DNA of 64,000 nucleotides from Rhizobium sp. J15. GTDB taxonomy: Bacteria; Pseudomonadota; Alphaproteobacteria; Rhizobiales; Rhizobiaceae. Location of the stretch: assembly GCF_002531825.1 (NCBI RefSeq), contig NZ_NWSX01000019.1:35896-99895 (forward strand), written 5' to 3'. A program made the translations under genes and the position numbers. The notes beneath the pieces were generated by a model, which did no database searches, was not told where the DNA came from, and saw only the letters and a program-made list of their open reading frames with translations. Each line of letters opens with the position of its first letter. Within the stretch, counting starts at the first letter, position 1. Below are positions 16,364 through 24,094 of the stretch, in pieces.

Positions 16364-16954
16364 ATGTGCAATGATTATCGGCTGTTGGTGGATGTCGCAT
16401 CGGTTGTCGAGGATTTCGCCGACCTCAAGATCAAGATCCGTTTCGGCGAAGGCATGCCCAACCTCGAAGCGCGTGAGGACATCAAGATCACCGACGTCGG
16501 GCCTGTCGTCAGGACGATCGACGGGATCCGCGATGAGGGCGAGCTCGTGCAGCGGCGCTGGAGTTGGCCGGGGCCGAACAAGCGGCCAGTCTATAATTTT
16601 CGGTCGGAAGGTCGCGAGTTCACCTCCAACCGCTGTCTGATCGTTGCCGACGGCTTTTACGAGTTCACGGATCCGAAGGACCCAAAAAAGAAACGCAAGG
16701 ACAAGTGGCTGTTCACCAAGAAGGACGAACCGATCTTCTGCATCGCCGGCATCTGGCGCGAAACCCCGGAAGTCGGACAGGCCTTCACCATGCTGACGAT
16801 GGAGCCAGGGCCGGACATCGCGCCCTACCACGACCGGCAGATCGTCATCCTTGAGCGCGACGCATGGGCCAACTGGCTCGATCCGACGGTTTCCGCGAAG
16901 TCGATGATCAAGTCGCTCCCTGCGGGGACCCTGTCTGTGGAGCAGGTCGGCTGA
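16364..16954 (+). CDS. SRAP family abasic-site processing protein
   Basis: A 196-residue SOS-associated protein of the YedK/HMCES type, which covalently caps abasic sites in single-stranded DNA. The predicted active residues are all present: Cys2 after the processed Met, Asn78 in YNFRSEG, Glu100 in ADGFYEF and His156 in IAPYHDRQIV. The ATG at 16364 is required because Cys2 must be the new N-terminus; upstream in-frame codons are rejected. GAAGGGAAGAG serves as ribosome site. It belongs with dinB and the end-joining genes as DNA-damage functions. Confidence 0.9.
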   Translation: MCNDYRLLVDVASVVEDFADLKIKIRFGEGMPNLEAREDIKITDVGPVVRTIDGIRDEGELVQRRWSWPGPNKRPVYNFRSEGREFTSNRCLIVADGFYEFTDPKDPKKKRKDKWLFTKKDEPIFCIAGIWRETPEVGQAFTMLTMEPGPDIAPYHDRQIVILERDAWANWLDPTVSAKSMIKSLPAGTLSVEQVG

Positions 16955-17138
16955 ACCGGAATGCCTTCAATTGCACCAATCGGCTGTCGATCGCGAGATG
17001 TTCAAAAATCGCTGCCTGCGCCCTCGCCGGACTCTCGCGCAAGTTAGCAAATTGTAGTGTACTCCTCATGATCAACTGCGAGAGGATATTCAAGATCGGA
17101 CGTCAGCCGCCTCACTGTCTGAGGCCGTTCGGCGACTC

Positions 17139-17375
17139 TCACCCCTTCGGGATAACAGAGGCGAACGGGATGATTGCTAACAACGTACCGTCTTCCAATG
17201 TAATTTCGAAACTGTCGCCATCAGTTGACTGTTGGGCCAGGATAGCTTCGGCAAGGATCTCCCGCGCGGCCCCGACAGCTTCCCTGTAGGCTTCCTCCGG
17301 ACTGGCCAACTCCACGCCTTCCGAGTCCGGCTCCAATCTTTCGCCTCTCCGCACATGAAAATAATATCGCGCCAT
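17139..17375 (-). CDS. DUF6894 family small protein
   Basis: A 78-residue protein with the family opening MARYYFHVRRGERLEPDSEG. It continues with an alanine-rich helix (SPEEAYREAVGAAREILAEA) and a beta-strand end, FEITLEDGTLLAIIPF. Such proteins are abundant in rhizobia and have no assigned function. AAGGAACAGG precedes the ATG. An EcfG-type promoter lies just upstream, so it is probably part of the general stress response. Single-gene unit. Confidence 0.8.
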   Translation of the reverse strand: MARYYFHVRRGERLEPDSEGVELASPEEAYREAVGAAREILAEAILAQQSTDGDSFEITLEDGTLLAIIPFASVIPKG

Positions 17376-17399
17376 CGCCTGTTCCTTGAGAGTTCATCA

Positions 17400-17424
17400 A
17401 ACGAACTTTCGATCCCGCAGTTCC
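17400..17424 (-). promoter_or_regulatory. EcfG-type promoter of the DUF6894 gene
   Basis: On the minus strand GGAAC (17424-17420), 16 bases, then CGTT (17403-17400): an exact match to the EcfG consensus. It ends 25 bp before the start codon of the leftward gene. Confidence 0.65.
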
Positions 17425-17643
17425 GCTTCGGGACAAAATCCCAGCAGCAAAGACGCTCGTCGCAAAGCTCTCCATAGACAATTCCACGGCAATACACCTC
17501 GCCAAAGAACGTCATGGGGCGAAACTGTGAAAGAACAAGGGTGTCAGCAAAGAGATCACGCGGCGGGGGTGTGCCTCCTGCGTAGGTCTACCGAGATGGA
17601 CGTGATAGCCATAGTGGGCGCCCGTCTCGGGGCGCCAGCGTAT

Positions 17644-18912
17644 TCAGAAGAGGAACATGCCAATGGTGCTCAGGCCCATAATGAGCGCAGTTAAGCCGCT
17701 GATGAAGACCATCCAGCGCGGTGCCTTCAACCCGCCCATGATAGCCGGGTTCCTTGCCATGATCACCATCATGATGATGATCGGCGTGGCGAGAACTCCG
17801 TTCACCACCGCGCTCCAGTACAAGGCCCGTACAGGGTCAACGCCCAGCATGGTCACCGCGACACTAGCAATCGTAGCCACTACGATTGTTGCGTAGAAGG
17901 CCTTGGCCTCCCTCAGCTTCTTGTCCAGGCCCTCAGGCCATCCAAAGCTTTCCGCGACCGCATAGGCGGCGGAGCCGGCGAGAACGGGAACGGCGAGAAG
18001 CCCTGTCCCGATTATACCCACAGCAAATACCGCAAAAGCCAATTCGCCCGCCACCGGCTTCAGGGCTTCGGCTGCTTGGGCGGAGGTTTCAACCTGCTCG
18101 ACACCGTTCAAATGCAGCGTGGCGGCGGCCGCCACGATGATGCAAAGCGCCACGATGTTGGAGAACCCCATACCGACGAGCGTATCCATGCGTATTCGGC
18201 CGAGTTCTGGCTCCGCCGCGTCGGGGTTTCGTCGGAGCCGCGCAAGCTTCCTGCGTCGCAGCTCCTCAACCTCTTCTCCGGCCTGCCAGAAGAAAAGATA
18301 AGGGCTTATTGTAGTGCCGAGTATCGCGACGATCGCGGTGAAGTAGTCGCCGGTGAACGCGACGCTCGGCATCACAATCGAGTCGAGTGCCTCACCCCAT
18401 TGTACGCCTGCCATGAGGACGACGGCGACATAGCTAAAGAGTGACAATGTCAGCCACTTTAGGACCGAGACATAGGCTGGATACGGCACCAGGACCTGGA
18501 TGGTGGCGCAGAGTATGCCGAACAGGAGCGCGTAGACGACTTCCGGACCGCCGACGAGGAGACGAAGCGCGGCGCCCATGGCCGCGAGATCGGCCCCGAT
18601 ATTGACGAAATTGGCCGCAAACAGGAGCCCCATCGCCGCATAAGCAAGCCATCGGTGGTAATGCAGCTTCAGGTTCTTGGCTAGCCCATTGCCTGAGACC
18701 GCTCCGATACCCGCGCTCAATCCCTGCACTGCTGCCATCAGCGGATAGCTGAACAGCATGGTCCAGCCGAGAGTATAGCCGAACTGGGCGCCGACCTGAC
18801 TGTAGGTGGCGATGCCGCTCGGATCGTCGTCGGCGGCTCCGGTCACGAGACCAGGCCCAAGAGACTTGAGGAACTGCGGGGTTTTTGCTCGGAGAGGCGT
18901 CGGCGCGTCCAT
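17644..18912 (-). CDS. Nramp-related metal transporter with non-canonical ion-binding motifs
   Basis: A 422-residue inner-membrane protein with about 11 hydrophobic helices. The Nramp-like first helix is GPGLVTGAADDDPSGIATYS, and a cytoplasmic loop rich in Arg (EEVEELRRRKLARLRRNP) follows helix 6. Canonical Nramp Mn/Fe transporters have DPGN in helix 1 and MPH in helix 6. Here the first is DPSG and the second reads GTTISPYLFFWQAG, without the metal-binding Met. That suggests altered ion choice, as in Nramp-related Mg transporters; this is inference. Start 18912 (MDAPTPLR) is chosen; in-frame codons back to 19008 add a basic extension of uncertain value. Confidence 0.8.
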   Translation of the reverse strand: MDAPTPLRAKTPQFLKSLGPGLVTGAADDDPSGIATYSQVGAQFGYTLGWTMLFSYPLMAAVQGLSAGIGAVSGNGLAKNLKLHYHRWLAYAAMGLLFAANFVNIGADLAAMGAALRLLVGGPEVVYALLFGILCATIQVLVPYPAYVSVLKWLTLSLFSYVAVVLMAGVQWGEALDSIVMPSVAFTGDYFTAIVAILGTTISPYLFFWQAGEEVEELRRRKLARLRRNPDAAEPELGRIRMDTLVGMGFSNIVALCIIVAAAATLHLNGVEQVETSAQAAEALKPVAGELAFAVFAVGIIGTGLLAVPVLAGSAAYAVAESFGWPEGLDKKLREAKAFYATIVVATIASVAVTMLGVDPVRALYWSAVVNGVLATPIIIMMVIMARNPAIMGGLKAPRWMVFISGLTALIMGLSTIGMFLF

Positions 18913-19051
18913 CGGTCCACCGGGAGGTTTCGGTGCCGCGATAATGCGCGAAAACGCTGCGAGTTCCGCTGCTCTCCTTTCAGCCCAGCGAGCCGCACCA
19001 CGCATCATGATCGGACGTTTTCGCGCAATACTGCGGGCGGCTATTTATCGT

Positions 19052-19225
19052 TCATTCCGGGGGCAACACGATCGGCAGATCCGGCTTGCGGGCGTCTGCG
19101 ACGACCATCGGCATCCTTGTGCGTTCGAAAGCGATCGCCGCAAGTTCTTTCCGGTCGGCCAAGGCTGCTTTTGTTGACGCCGAAGGTAAGTCGCCGTGCA
19201 GTTTTTTTGTCGAATGGCTGGTCAT
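19052..19225 (-). pseudogene. N-terminal fragment of a PAS/LOV sensor kinase
   Basis: A 57-residue frame from ATG 19225 to TGA 19052. Its middle and end (ELAAIAFERTRMPMVVADAR, then KPDLPIVL) match the conserved opening of PAS/LOV domains in rhizobial HWE-type kinases. There the text normally continues ANQAFLDLTGY. Here it ends after PPE at a stop, with no PAS remainder downstream. It is the leftover 5' end of a deleted kinase gene. Confidence 0.6.
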
Positions 19226-19413
19226 GCTTTCACACTTGATAAGAGGTCGCCCAGCAACGTCCCACGCCTTCGAGTGTTTCGAAGGCGATCAACCGATTTA
19301 GCAGACGATGCATCCCATAACTCAGGCTATCTCCAGGTTTGAGGCGGTGCTGCACTCCCGTCGCGGCCTCTCACGGGACTCCAGCGCGGTGGCATCCCCT
19401 TCATGCCGAAAAG

Positions 19414-19821
19414 TTAATCCTCGGCATGACGTTCGATTGCCTGGGCCAGATCAATCCAGTGCGGACGGTTGTTCCACCAATGGACATGATCCGGCGCGGG
19501 AAAGGAGGGATCGGCGAAGGTACCGGCGGCGATGACGACCGAGCCGGGAAAATAGGCGCCGGACTTTGAAAAACCGCCACCGCCGCAGATCCGGCAAAAG
19601 GCTTTCATCACATCGGGCGAGCTCTCGCCTCGTGGAAACCAGGCCGAATATTCTCCGGACACGACCCGGACATTTTCCTCGCGGAACCAGACATTATGTG
19701 AAAGCGCGCTGCCGGATGCACGCTGACAACGCGTGCAGGTGCAGATGTGATTGTGCAAAGGGTCTCCATCGACCTCAAGGGAAAGCGCGCCGCAGGAGCA
19801 CCTGGCATGAAAGATGGGCAT
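19414..19821 (-). CDS. GFA / CENP-V family zinc protein
   Basis: A 135-residue protein of the GFA family (glutathione-dependent formaldehyde-activating enzyme fold). Zinc-ligand cysteines lie in RCSCGALSLEV, HICTCTRCQRASGSA and FCRICGGGGFSKSG. The family's link to formaldehyde-glutathione adduct formation is established for Gfa, but most paralogues are uncharacterised, so only the fold is claimed. A single leftward gene with no related neighbour. Confidence 0.87.
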   Translation of the reverse strand: MPIFHARCSCGALSLEVDGDPLHNHICTCTRCQRASGSALSHNVWFREENVRVVSGEYSAWFPRGESSPDVMKAFCRICGGGGFSKSGAYFPGSVVIAAGTFADPSFPAPDHVHWWNNRPHWIDLAQAIERHAED

Positions 19822-20046
19822 GTGGATCCTCCCGGGTGAGGAACGGTTGTGGATATTCCGCTATGGAATCGACAGCGTGTGTAAAAATTTTCGCGGTTCT
19901 CGGATGCCAGATCAATTGGGCCCATCAACGCCGACCAGCCTGTGTTTCGTGCGTTTCCTCGGCCCGGCAAATTCGCAGCCGGCTAGTGTCCTTTGGCTCG
20001 GCGAAGACTATGCGCAGGCATCGTCGATCACCGTTTACCGTTCGGC

Positions 20047-21060
20047 TCATCTCTTCAATCCCCATATCCTCAGCAGCGTCAGCGGCGCTGAAATGCTCGC
20101 GTCGAGAATGTACGGATCAAACCGCGATGTTTGGCCCGCTCTGGCCGTGCGGTGGACCGGCAAGCCGTGTCCGAAACCCTTCAGCGAATAAAACGACACC
20201 TGGACCACATTTTTGAACCTCCATTGGGTGAGCTCACCCCACGGCTTTAAGGTTGTTCGGCCGGCGTCCGCGTTGATCCCGCCGACCGCGAGCCACTGGA
20301 AGACGGACGCCCGCGCGTTGGACAAGTTTACCACGCTGTCATCGGTGCCATGCCAGATGGAAATCGGCGGCCACGTTTTTTGGTCGGGCGAAACGGTGCG
20401 AACGAGATCACCCCATTCACCCGGCGATCGCAACACGCCGGATTTCATCGCACGCAGGGCCGACATCGCGTCCCGGGCGGCTCCGAGCGGCATGCCGGCG
20501 AAAATCGCGGCTCCAGCAAACAGTCCGGGATATGTCGCTACCAAGGCAGAGGTCAGCGCGCCTCCCGCCGACAGTCCTGCCACGTATATCTTGGAACGAT
20601 CGATCCGGTGCCGGCCGCAGGTGAAGTCGATCATCTGCCGCACCGACATCAGTTCGCCCCGATCGCGAGCGATCGCGCTCGGCCGAAACCAATTGAAGCA
20701 TCGCTGCGGGTTGTTTGCCTCAGTCTGTTGCGGATAGAGGAGAACAAACCCGCATTGGCGCGCGAGCGCCGAGAAACCGCTCATGGCGTCGAAGCCTTCA
20801 GGCGTCTGCCGACATCCGTGCAGGAGCACCACCAAAGGCGGCTTGGCAGTCATTCGGCTGGGGACGTAGAGCTTCATGGACAGCCGTCCTGGATTGCTGC
20901 CGAAACCCGTGACTTCGCTCAACACTATTCTCGCAGAAGGGCGCCGGGCCTTTTTAGGGCGGCCTATTGCCGGCTGAAGCAGGTTTTTCTCCAGGATCCG
21001 CCGCAGTCTCTTTTGCGATTTGAGAGTTTGCGACAAGGATATCGGGAACTTGAATTTCAT
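20047..21060 (-). CDS. PHB depolymerase-family (LpqC-like) esterase
   Basis: A 337-residue alpha/beta hydrolase of the poly(3-hydroxyalkanoate) depolymerase/feruloyl esterase type. PLVVLLHGCRQTPEGFD forms the oxyanion region, YVAGLSAGGALTSAL holds the nucleophile Ser, and WHGTDDSVV likely carries the acid Asp. GFGHGLPVH near the C-terminus likely carries the catalytic His. There is no convincing signal peptide; the N-terminus is basic, so a cytoplasmic role is possible. ATG 21060 has AAAAGGACG upstream; in-frame ATGs at 21105 and 21159 are alternatives. Confidence 0.85.
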   Translation of the reverse strand: MKFKFPISLSQTLKSQKRLRRILEKNLLQPAIGRPKKARRPSARIVLSEVTGFGSNPGRLSMKLYVPSRMTAKPPLVVLLHGCRQTPEGFDAMSGFSALARQCGFVLLYPQQTEANNPQRCFNWFRPSAIARDRGELMSVRQMIDFTCGRHRIDRSKIYVAGLSAGGALTSALVATYPGLFAGAAIFAGMPLGAARDAMSALRAMKSGVLRSPGEWGDLVRTVSPDQKTWPPISIWHGTDDSVVNLSNARASVFQWLAVGGINADAGRTTLKPWGELTQWRFKNVVQVSFYSLKGFGHGLPVHRTARAGQTSRFDPYILDASISAPLTLLRIWGLKR

Positions 21061-21248
21061 TCCTGCGTCCTTTTCAAAGAGGTCCTCGACGCGTTCCCAT
21101 GGCATGCGCCACCATCCACAGACGAGTGCTATCCGATATCGCCGCCCGATCCCACCCACGATTGATTGATAGGCGAGCGTGCACTGGATCTATGGGTTCA
21201 ACAGCAAATCGGCAAAGACTCTCATATCGAGTTTATGCCTCGGAGCCT

Positions 21249-21273
21249 GGAACGAATAGGTTCGACTTGGGTT
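21249..21273 (+). promoter_or_regulatory. EcfG-type promoter of the PepSY/YflT pair
   Basis: GGAAC at 21249-21253, 16 bases, then GGTT at 21270-21273; one mismatch in the -10 element (G for C). It lies 45 bp before the first gene and would serve both small stress genes. Confidence 0.5.
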
Positions 21274-21317
21274 TCCTGCCCACGGATCCGAGAGGTTCGA
21301 CACGAAAGGAAATTTCC

Positions 21318-21635
21318 ATGAACAAGCTCTTTTTCGCCGCCGCGCTTCTGGGCGCTTCGGTATTGTCAGCCATGGCCCAGACGGCGCCCGCAACGACAAG
21401 CGACGGCAAGACGCCGGCCATCGCGACGCCTGGGTCGAATAACGCGACCGCCCCGGTGGAAGGCGCCAACAGCTTCACCGAGAGCCAAGCCAGGGATCGG
21501 ATTGAACAGGCCGGCTACACCGACCTCAAAGACCTCAAGAAGGATGACAAGGGCATCTGGATGGCATCGGGCAAGAAGGACGGCAAGGCCGTCGTCGTCG
21601 CTCTCGACTATCAAGGCAACATCGTCGCCAAGTGA
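21318..21635 (+). CDS. Secreted PepSY-like small protein
   Basis: A 105-residue exported protein. Residues 1-20 form a signal peptide ending SAMAQ, then a Thr/Pro/Ala linker. A C-terminal domain (about 55-105: SFTESQARDRIEQAGYTDLK, GIWMASGKKDGKAVVVALDY) follows, resembling a single PepSY-type alpha/beta unit. It is probably periplasmic. GAAAGGAAATT precedes the ATG at 21318. It is 28 bp upstream of the YflT-like gene and shares its likely EcfG promoter. Confidence 0.8.
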   Translation: MNKLFFAAALLGASVLSAMAQTAPATTSDGKTPAIATPGSNNATAPVEGANSFTESQARDRIEQAGYTDLKDLKKDDKGIWMASGKKDGKAVVVALDYQGNIVAK

Positions 21636-21663
21636 CGCGACAAATCCTTCAGGAGAAACGGCT

Positions 21664-22257
21664 ATGAGAACCGTAACTGGACTTTTCGATGACTATGCCG
21701 ACGCAAGCTCTGCAGTAAGCGCGCTTGAAGCCGCCGGCATCCCTTACGATGACATCAGCATCGTTTCCAACAATGCCGACAATCGCCACGATGAGCATTC
21801 GAATGCGGGCGAAGGCGCCGGCGTAGGTGCCGGCATTGGCGCGGTCGTCGGCGGCGCCGGCGGCCTTCTGACGGGCCTGGGCCTGATGGCGATCCCGGGC
21901 GTTGGCCCGGTCGTCGCAGCCGGGTGGCTAGCGGCAACGGCCGCCGGCACCGCCGCCGGTGCGGTCGCTGGCGGGGCGACAGGCGGCATTATCGGCGCGA
22001 TGACGAACTCCGGCGTATCTAACGAAGACGCAAATTTCTATGCCGAAGGAGTTCGCAGGGGCGGTTCGCTGGTCACTGCCAGGGTTCAGGACGCCCTTGT
22101 CCCAGAAGCAGAAGCAATCCTCAAGCGCTCCAACTGGGTCGACCCGGCCGCACGTCGCGCCGCTTATACCAAGGAGGGGTGGACCCGGTTCGACGAAACG
22201 CTCGACCCCTACGACCCGGAGCAAATTGAACGCGAACGCAGTCGCTATCGATTCTGA
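21664..22257 (+). CDS. General stress protein 17M/YflT-like protein
   Basis: A 197-residue protein with a YflT-type N-terminal domain (MRTVTGLFDDYADASSAVSA, IPYDDISIVSNN). A long glycine/alanine-rich hydrophobic stretch (about 55-118) could insert into or span a membrane, and a charged C-terminal part holds a DPYDPEQIERERSRYRF end. Homologues are stress-induced in Bacillus and in alphaproteobacteria; molecular function is unknown. CAGGAG precedes the ATG. Second gene of a two-gene stress operon. Confidence 0.83.
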   Translation: MRTVTGLFDDYADASSAVSALEAAGIPYDDISIVSNNADNRHDEHSNAGEGAGVGAGIGAVVGGAGGLLTGLGLMAIPGVGPVVAAGWLAATAAGTAAGAVAGGATGGIIGAMTNSGVSNEDANFYAEGVRRGGSLVTARVQDALVPEAEAILKRSNWVDPAARRAAYTKEGWTRFDETLDPYDPEQIERERSRYRF

Positions 22258-22730
22258 AAGATGACTGGCGCGCGCCGGGCGATCAAGCCGCTCTTGCGCT
22301 GGTGAAGCACATGCTGAAAATCCGCTATTCCTCGGCAAGAGCGAAATTGCCGTACGCGTCCAGATCGGCGTAGCCTTGATCGCTTATCAGGCAGATTGCA
22401 AAAGCCGACCGACACACGTCACATCACATTCGAGTTCCCTGCCGCACCCGGGGGTGCGGCGCGCGGGCCGCTGGCCCGGCCACAACGCAAACATCGATCG
22501 GCAGTTCCATCGTTGGCCGAGCAGGCAACGTGCCTGACGCGATAGAATCAGCCGAGAAATGCACCTATCGCATCTGCAAGCGCCATTGGATTTTCCTCGG
22601 CAATGTGATGCCCGCTGTTGATACCAACCCGTTAACGTTCTCAGCCCAGCTTTCCCAAATCGTCACCGGTCTCCATAGGTTTTCTCAAGATCATCACGAG
22701 AAACGACAGACAAAGCATGGGACATGCAAT
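22258..22730. other. Intergenic stretch with paired GC hairpins
   Basis: No gene recognised. At 22441-22460 GCCGCACCC and GGGTGCGGC form a 9-bp hairpin, followed at once by GGGCC-GCT-GGCCC. Neither has a T-run. They may be a rhizobial palindromic repeat unit or an mRNA end structure. Confidence 0.4.
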
Positions 22731-23349
22731 CCTGCGCGGTAGTCCTCGATCATCCCGCGAATAACTTGGGGATCGTGGATCGCAATCAGGAGATCGTCAT
22801 AGGCCTGTGGATCCATCATGTCTGGCTTAATCGCTGAATATCAGGCTGTCGGATCGGTCAGTATAGCGCGTTCGGGCTTCTCGTGCTGTGCGAAAAAGAA
22901 GCCAGTGCCACCAGTCCCTGGCAAATTTCCAGCCGCCCTCTCAAGGTGCTCGAGGACTGGCCGGCCATCGACGATGATCAATCGGCTAACGGCGACCGGA
23001 TGATCCATTGTCAAACGAAATGCCGTCAGGCTTCCCCGGTCATGGCCGACGACGACAAAGCGATCGTGACCAAGCAGTTTCATCAGCTTCAGCATGACTG
23101 CCGCCTTCACACGTTTGCACGAATTCAAGCTCGCGGGCGCCTCCTGGGGAATATACGACCGATTGAAACCCGGAAGGTCGGGACAGACGACAGTAAATCG
23201 CCGGGCCAGCCGATCCGCGACCCAGCCCCAGGTCATGCGTGTTCTCGGGTGGCCGTGCAGCAAGAGGACGGGGGGCCTGAGCCGCCGTCGCGAACACGGA
23301 GCGTTGCGGGGCCAACATCTATTTCTTGAAGCGAGAAACCTTCGAACAT
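22731..23349 (-). pseudogene. Alpha/beta hydrolase (haloacetate dehalogenase-like), decayed
   Basis: From ATG 23349 the frame reads MFEGFSLQEIDVGPATLRVR and reaches a C-run near 23268, where one C appears to be missing. The next frame continues with HGHPRTRMTWGWVADRLA and the nucleophile region VVGHDRGSLTAFRL down to 22841. There TGA replaces the expected Trp codon, after which the same frame resumes with DPQAYDDLLIAIHDPQVI and IRGMIEDYRAG to about 22731. So one frameshift and one nonsense change inactivate a gene whose family uses an Asp nucleophile in GHDRG to split C-halogen bonds. The family match is from memory. Confidence 0.7.
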
Positions 23350-23432
23350 CGCCTTATCATCAGGACTCAAAGGGCGGATTGGTCTGACAATTTCGCGAGG
23401 TCCGCCGCAATCTTTTTCTGGCTGCCCTCTGG

Positions 23433-23457
23433 GGAACTTCGATCCCCGCTAGGTGTT
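23433..23457 (+). promoter_or_regulatory. EcfG-type promoter of the YciF-like gene
   Basis: GGAAC at 23433-23437, 16 bases, then TGTT at 23454-23457; one mismatch to the -10 consensus CGTT. It is 40 bp before the start codon. Confidence 0.55.
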
Positions 23458-23497
23458 CTTGTGGTCTCCACTCTTCGAAACTGTGATCGGAAGTCCC

Positions 23498-24001
23498 ATG
23501 GCTACGGAAAAGTCCCTCGACACCCTATTTCTCGAAACTCTCCAGGATATCTACTTCGCCGAAAAGCAGATCCTGAACGCCCTTCCGAAAATGGCGCGCG
23601 CGGCACAGTCTGAAGAAGGCAAAGCCGGCTTTCTCAAGCACCGCGACGAAACGCTGAGCCAGATCGAACGCCTCGAACAGATCTTCAAATTTCTCGGCAG
23701 ACCGGCCCGTGGTAAGACCTGTGAAGCCATCCAGGGCATCATCGCCGAAGGCGAGGAAATCATGGAGGAATACAAGGGAACGCCCGCGCTCGACGCGGGT
23801 CTTATTTCATCCGCGCAGGCTGTCGAGCATTATGAGATCGCCCGATACGGCACGCTAAAATCCTGGGCCGGACAGCTCGGTCTTACCGACGCGATCCCTC
23901 TGCTCGATGCCACTCTACAGGAAGAGATCGCGACCGACAGAAAACTGACGGCAATGGGCGAAGCGTCGGTGAACCGAAAGAGCTCAAAAAAGGCCAGCTA
24001 A
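23498..24001 (+). CDS. YciF-type ferritin-like stress protein (DUF892)
   Basis: A 167-residue all-helical protein of the DUF892/YciF family, with a ferritin-like four-helix fold. Likely metal-site residues lie in LQDIYFAEKQIL (Glu), FLKHRDETLSQIERLEQIF and AVEHYEIARYGTLKSWA. Homologues are induced by osmotic, oxidative and general stress; iron binding is expected but not shown. The ATG at 23498 is chosen from family N-termini (MATEKSLDTLFLETL). It is followed by a terminator and then the catalase gene, and preceded by an EcfG-type promoter. Confidence 0.88.
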   Translation: MATEKSLDTLFLETLQDIYFAEKQILNALPKMARAAQSEEGKAGFLKHRDETLSQIERLEQIFKFLGRPARGKTCEAIQGIIAEGEEIMEEYKGTPALDAGLISSAQAVEHYEIARYGTLKSWAGQLGLTDAIPLLDATLQEEIATDRKLTAMGEASVNRKSSKKAS

Positions 24002-24018
24002 CTCTCACCTTATCGTTC

Positions 24019-24043
24019 AGGCCGCCTTCCGGGGGCCTTTTTT
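24019..24043 (+). terminator. Intrinsic terminator after the YciF-like gene
   Basis: AGGCC and GGCCT arms with inner CC/GG pairing around TTCC, followed by six T. It separates the stress gene from katE. Confidence 0.75.
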
Positions 24044-24094
24044 GCTTTGCGCCGCTTTGCGACCGTATCGCACACCTTGTTAAGGAGCCGCTCC

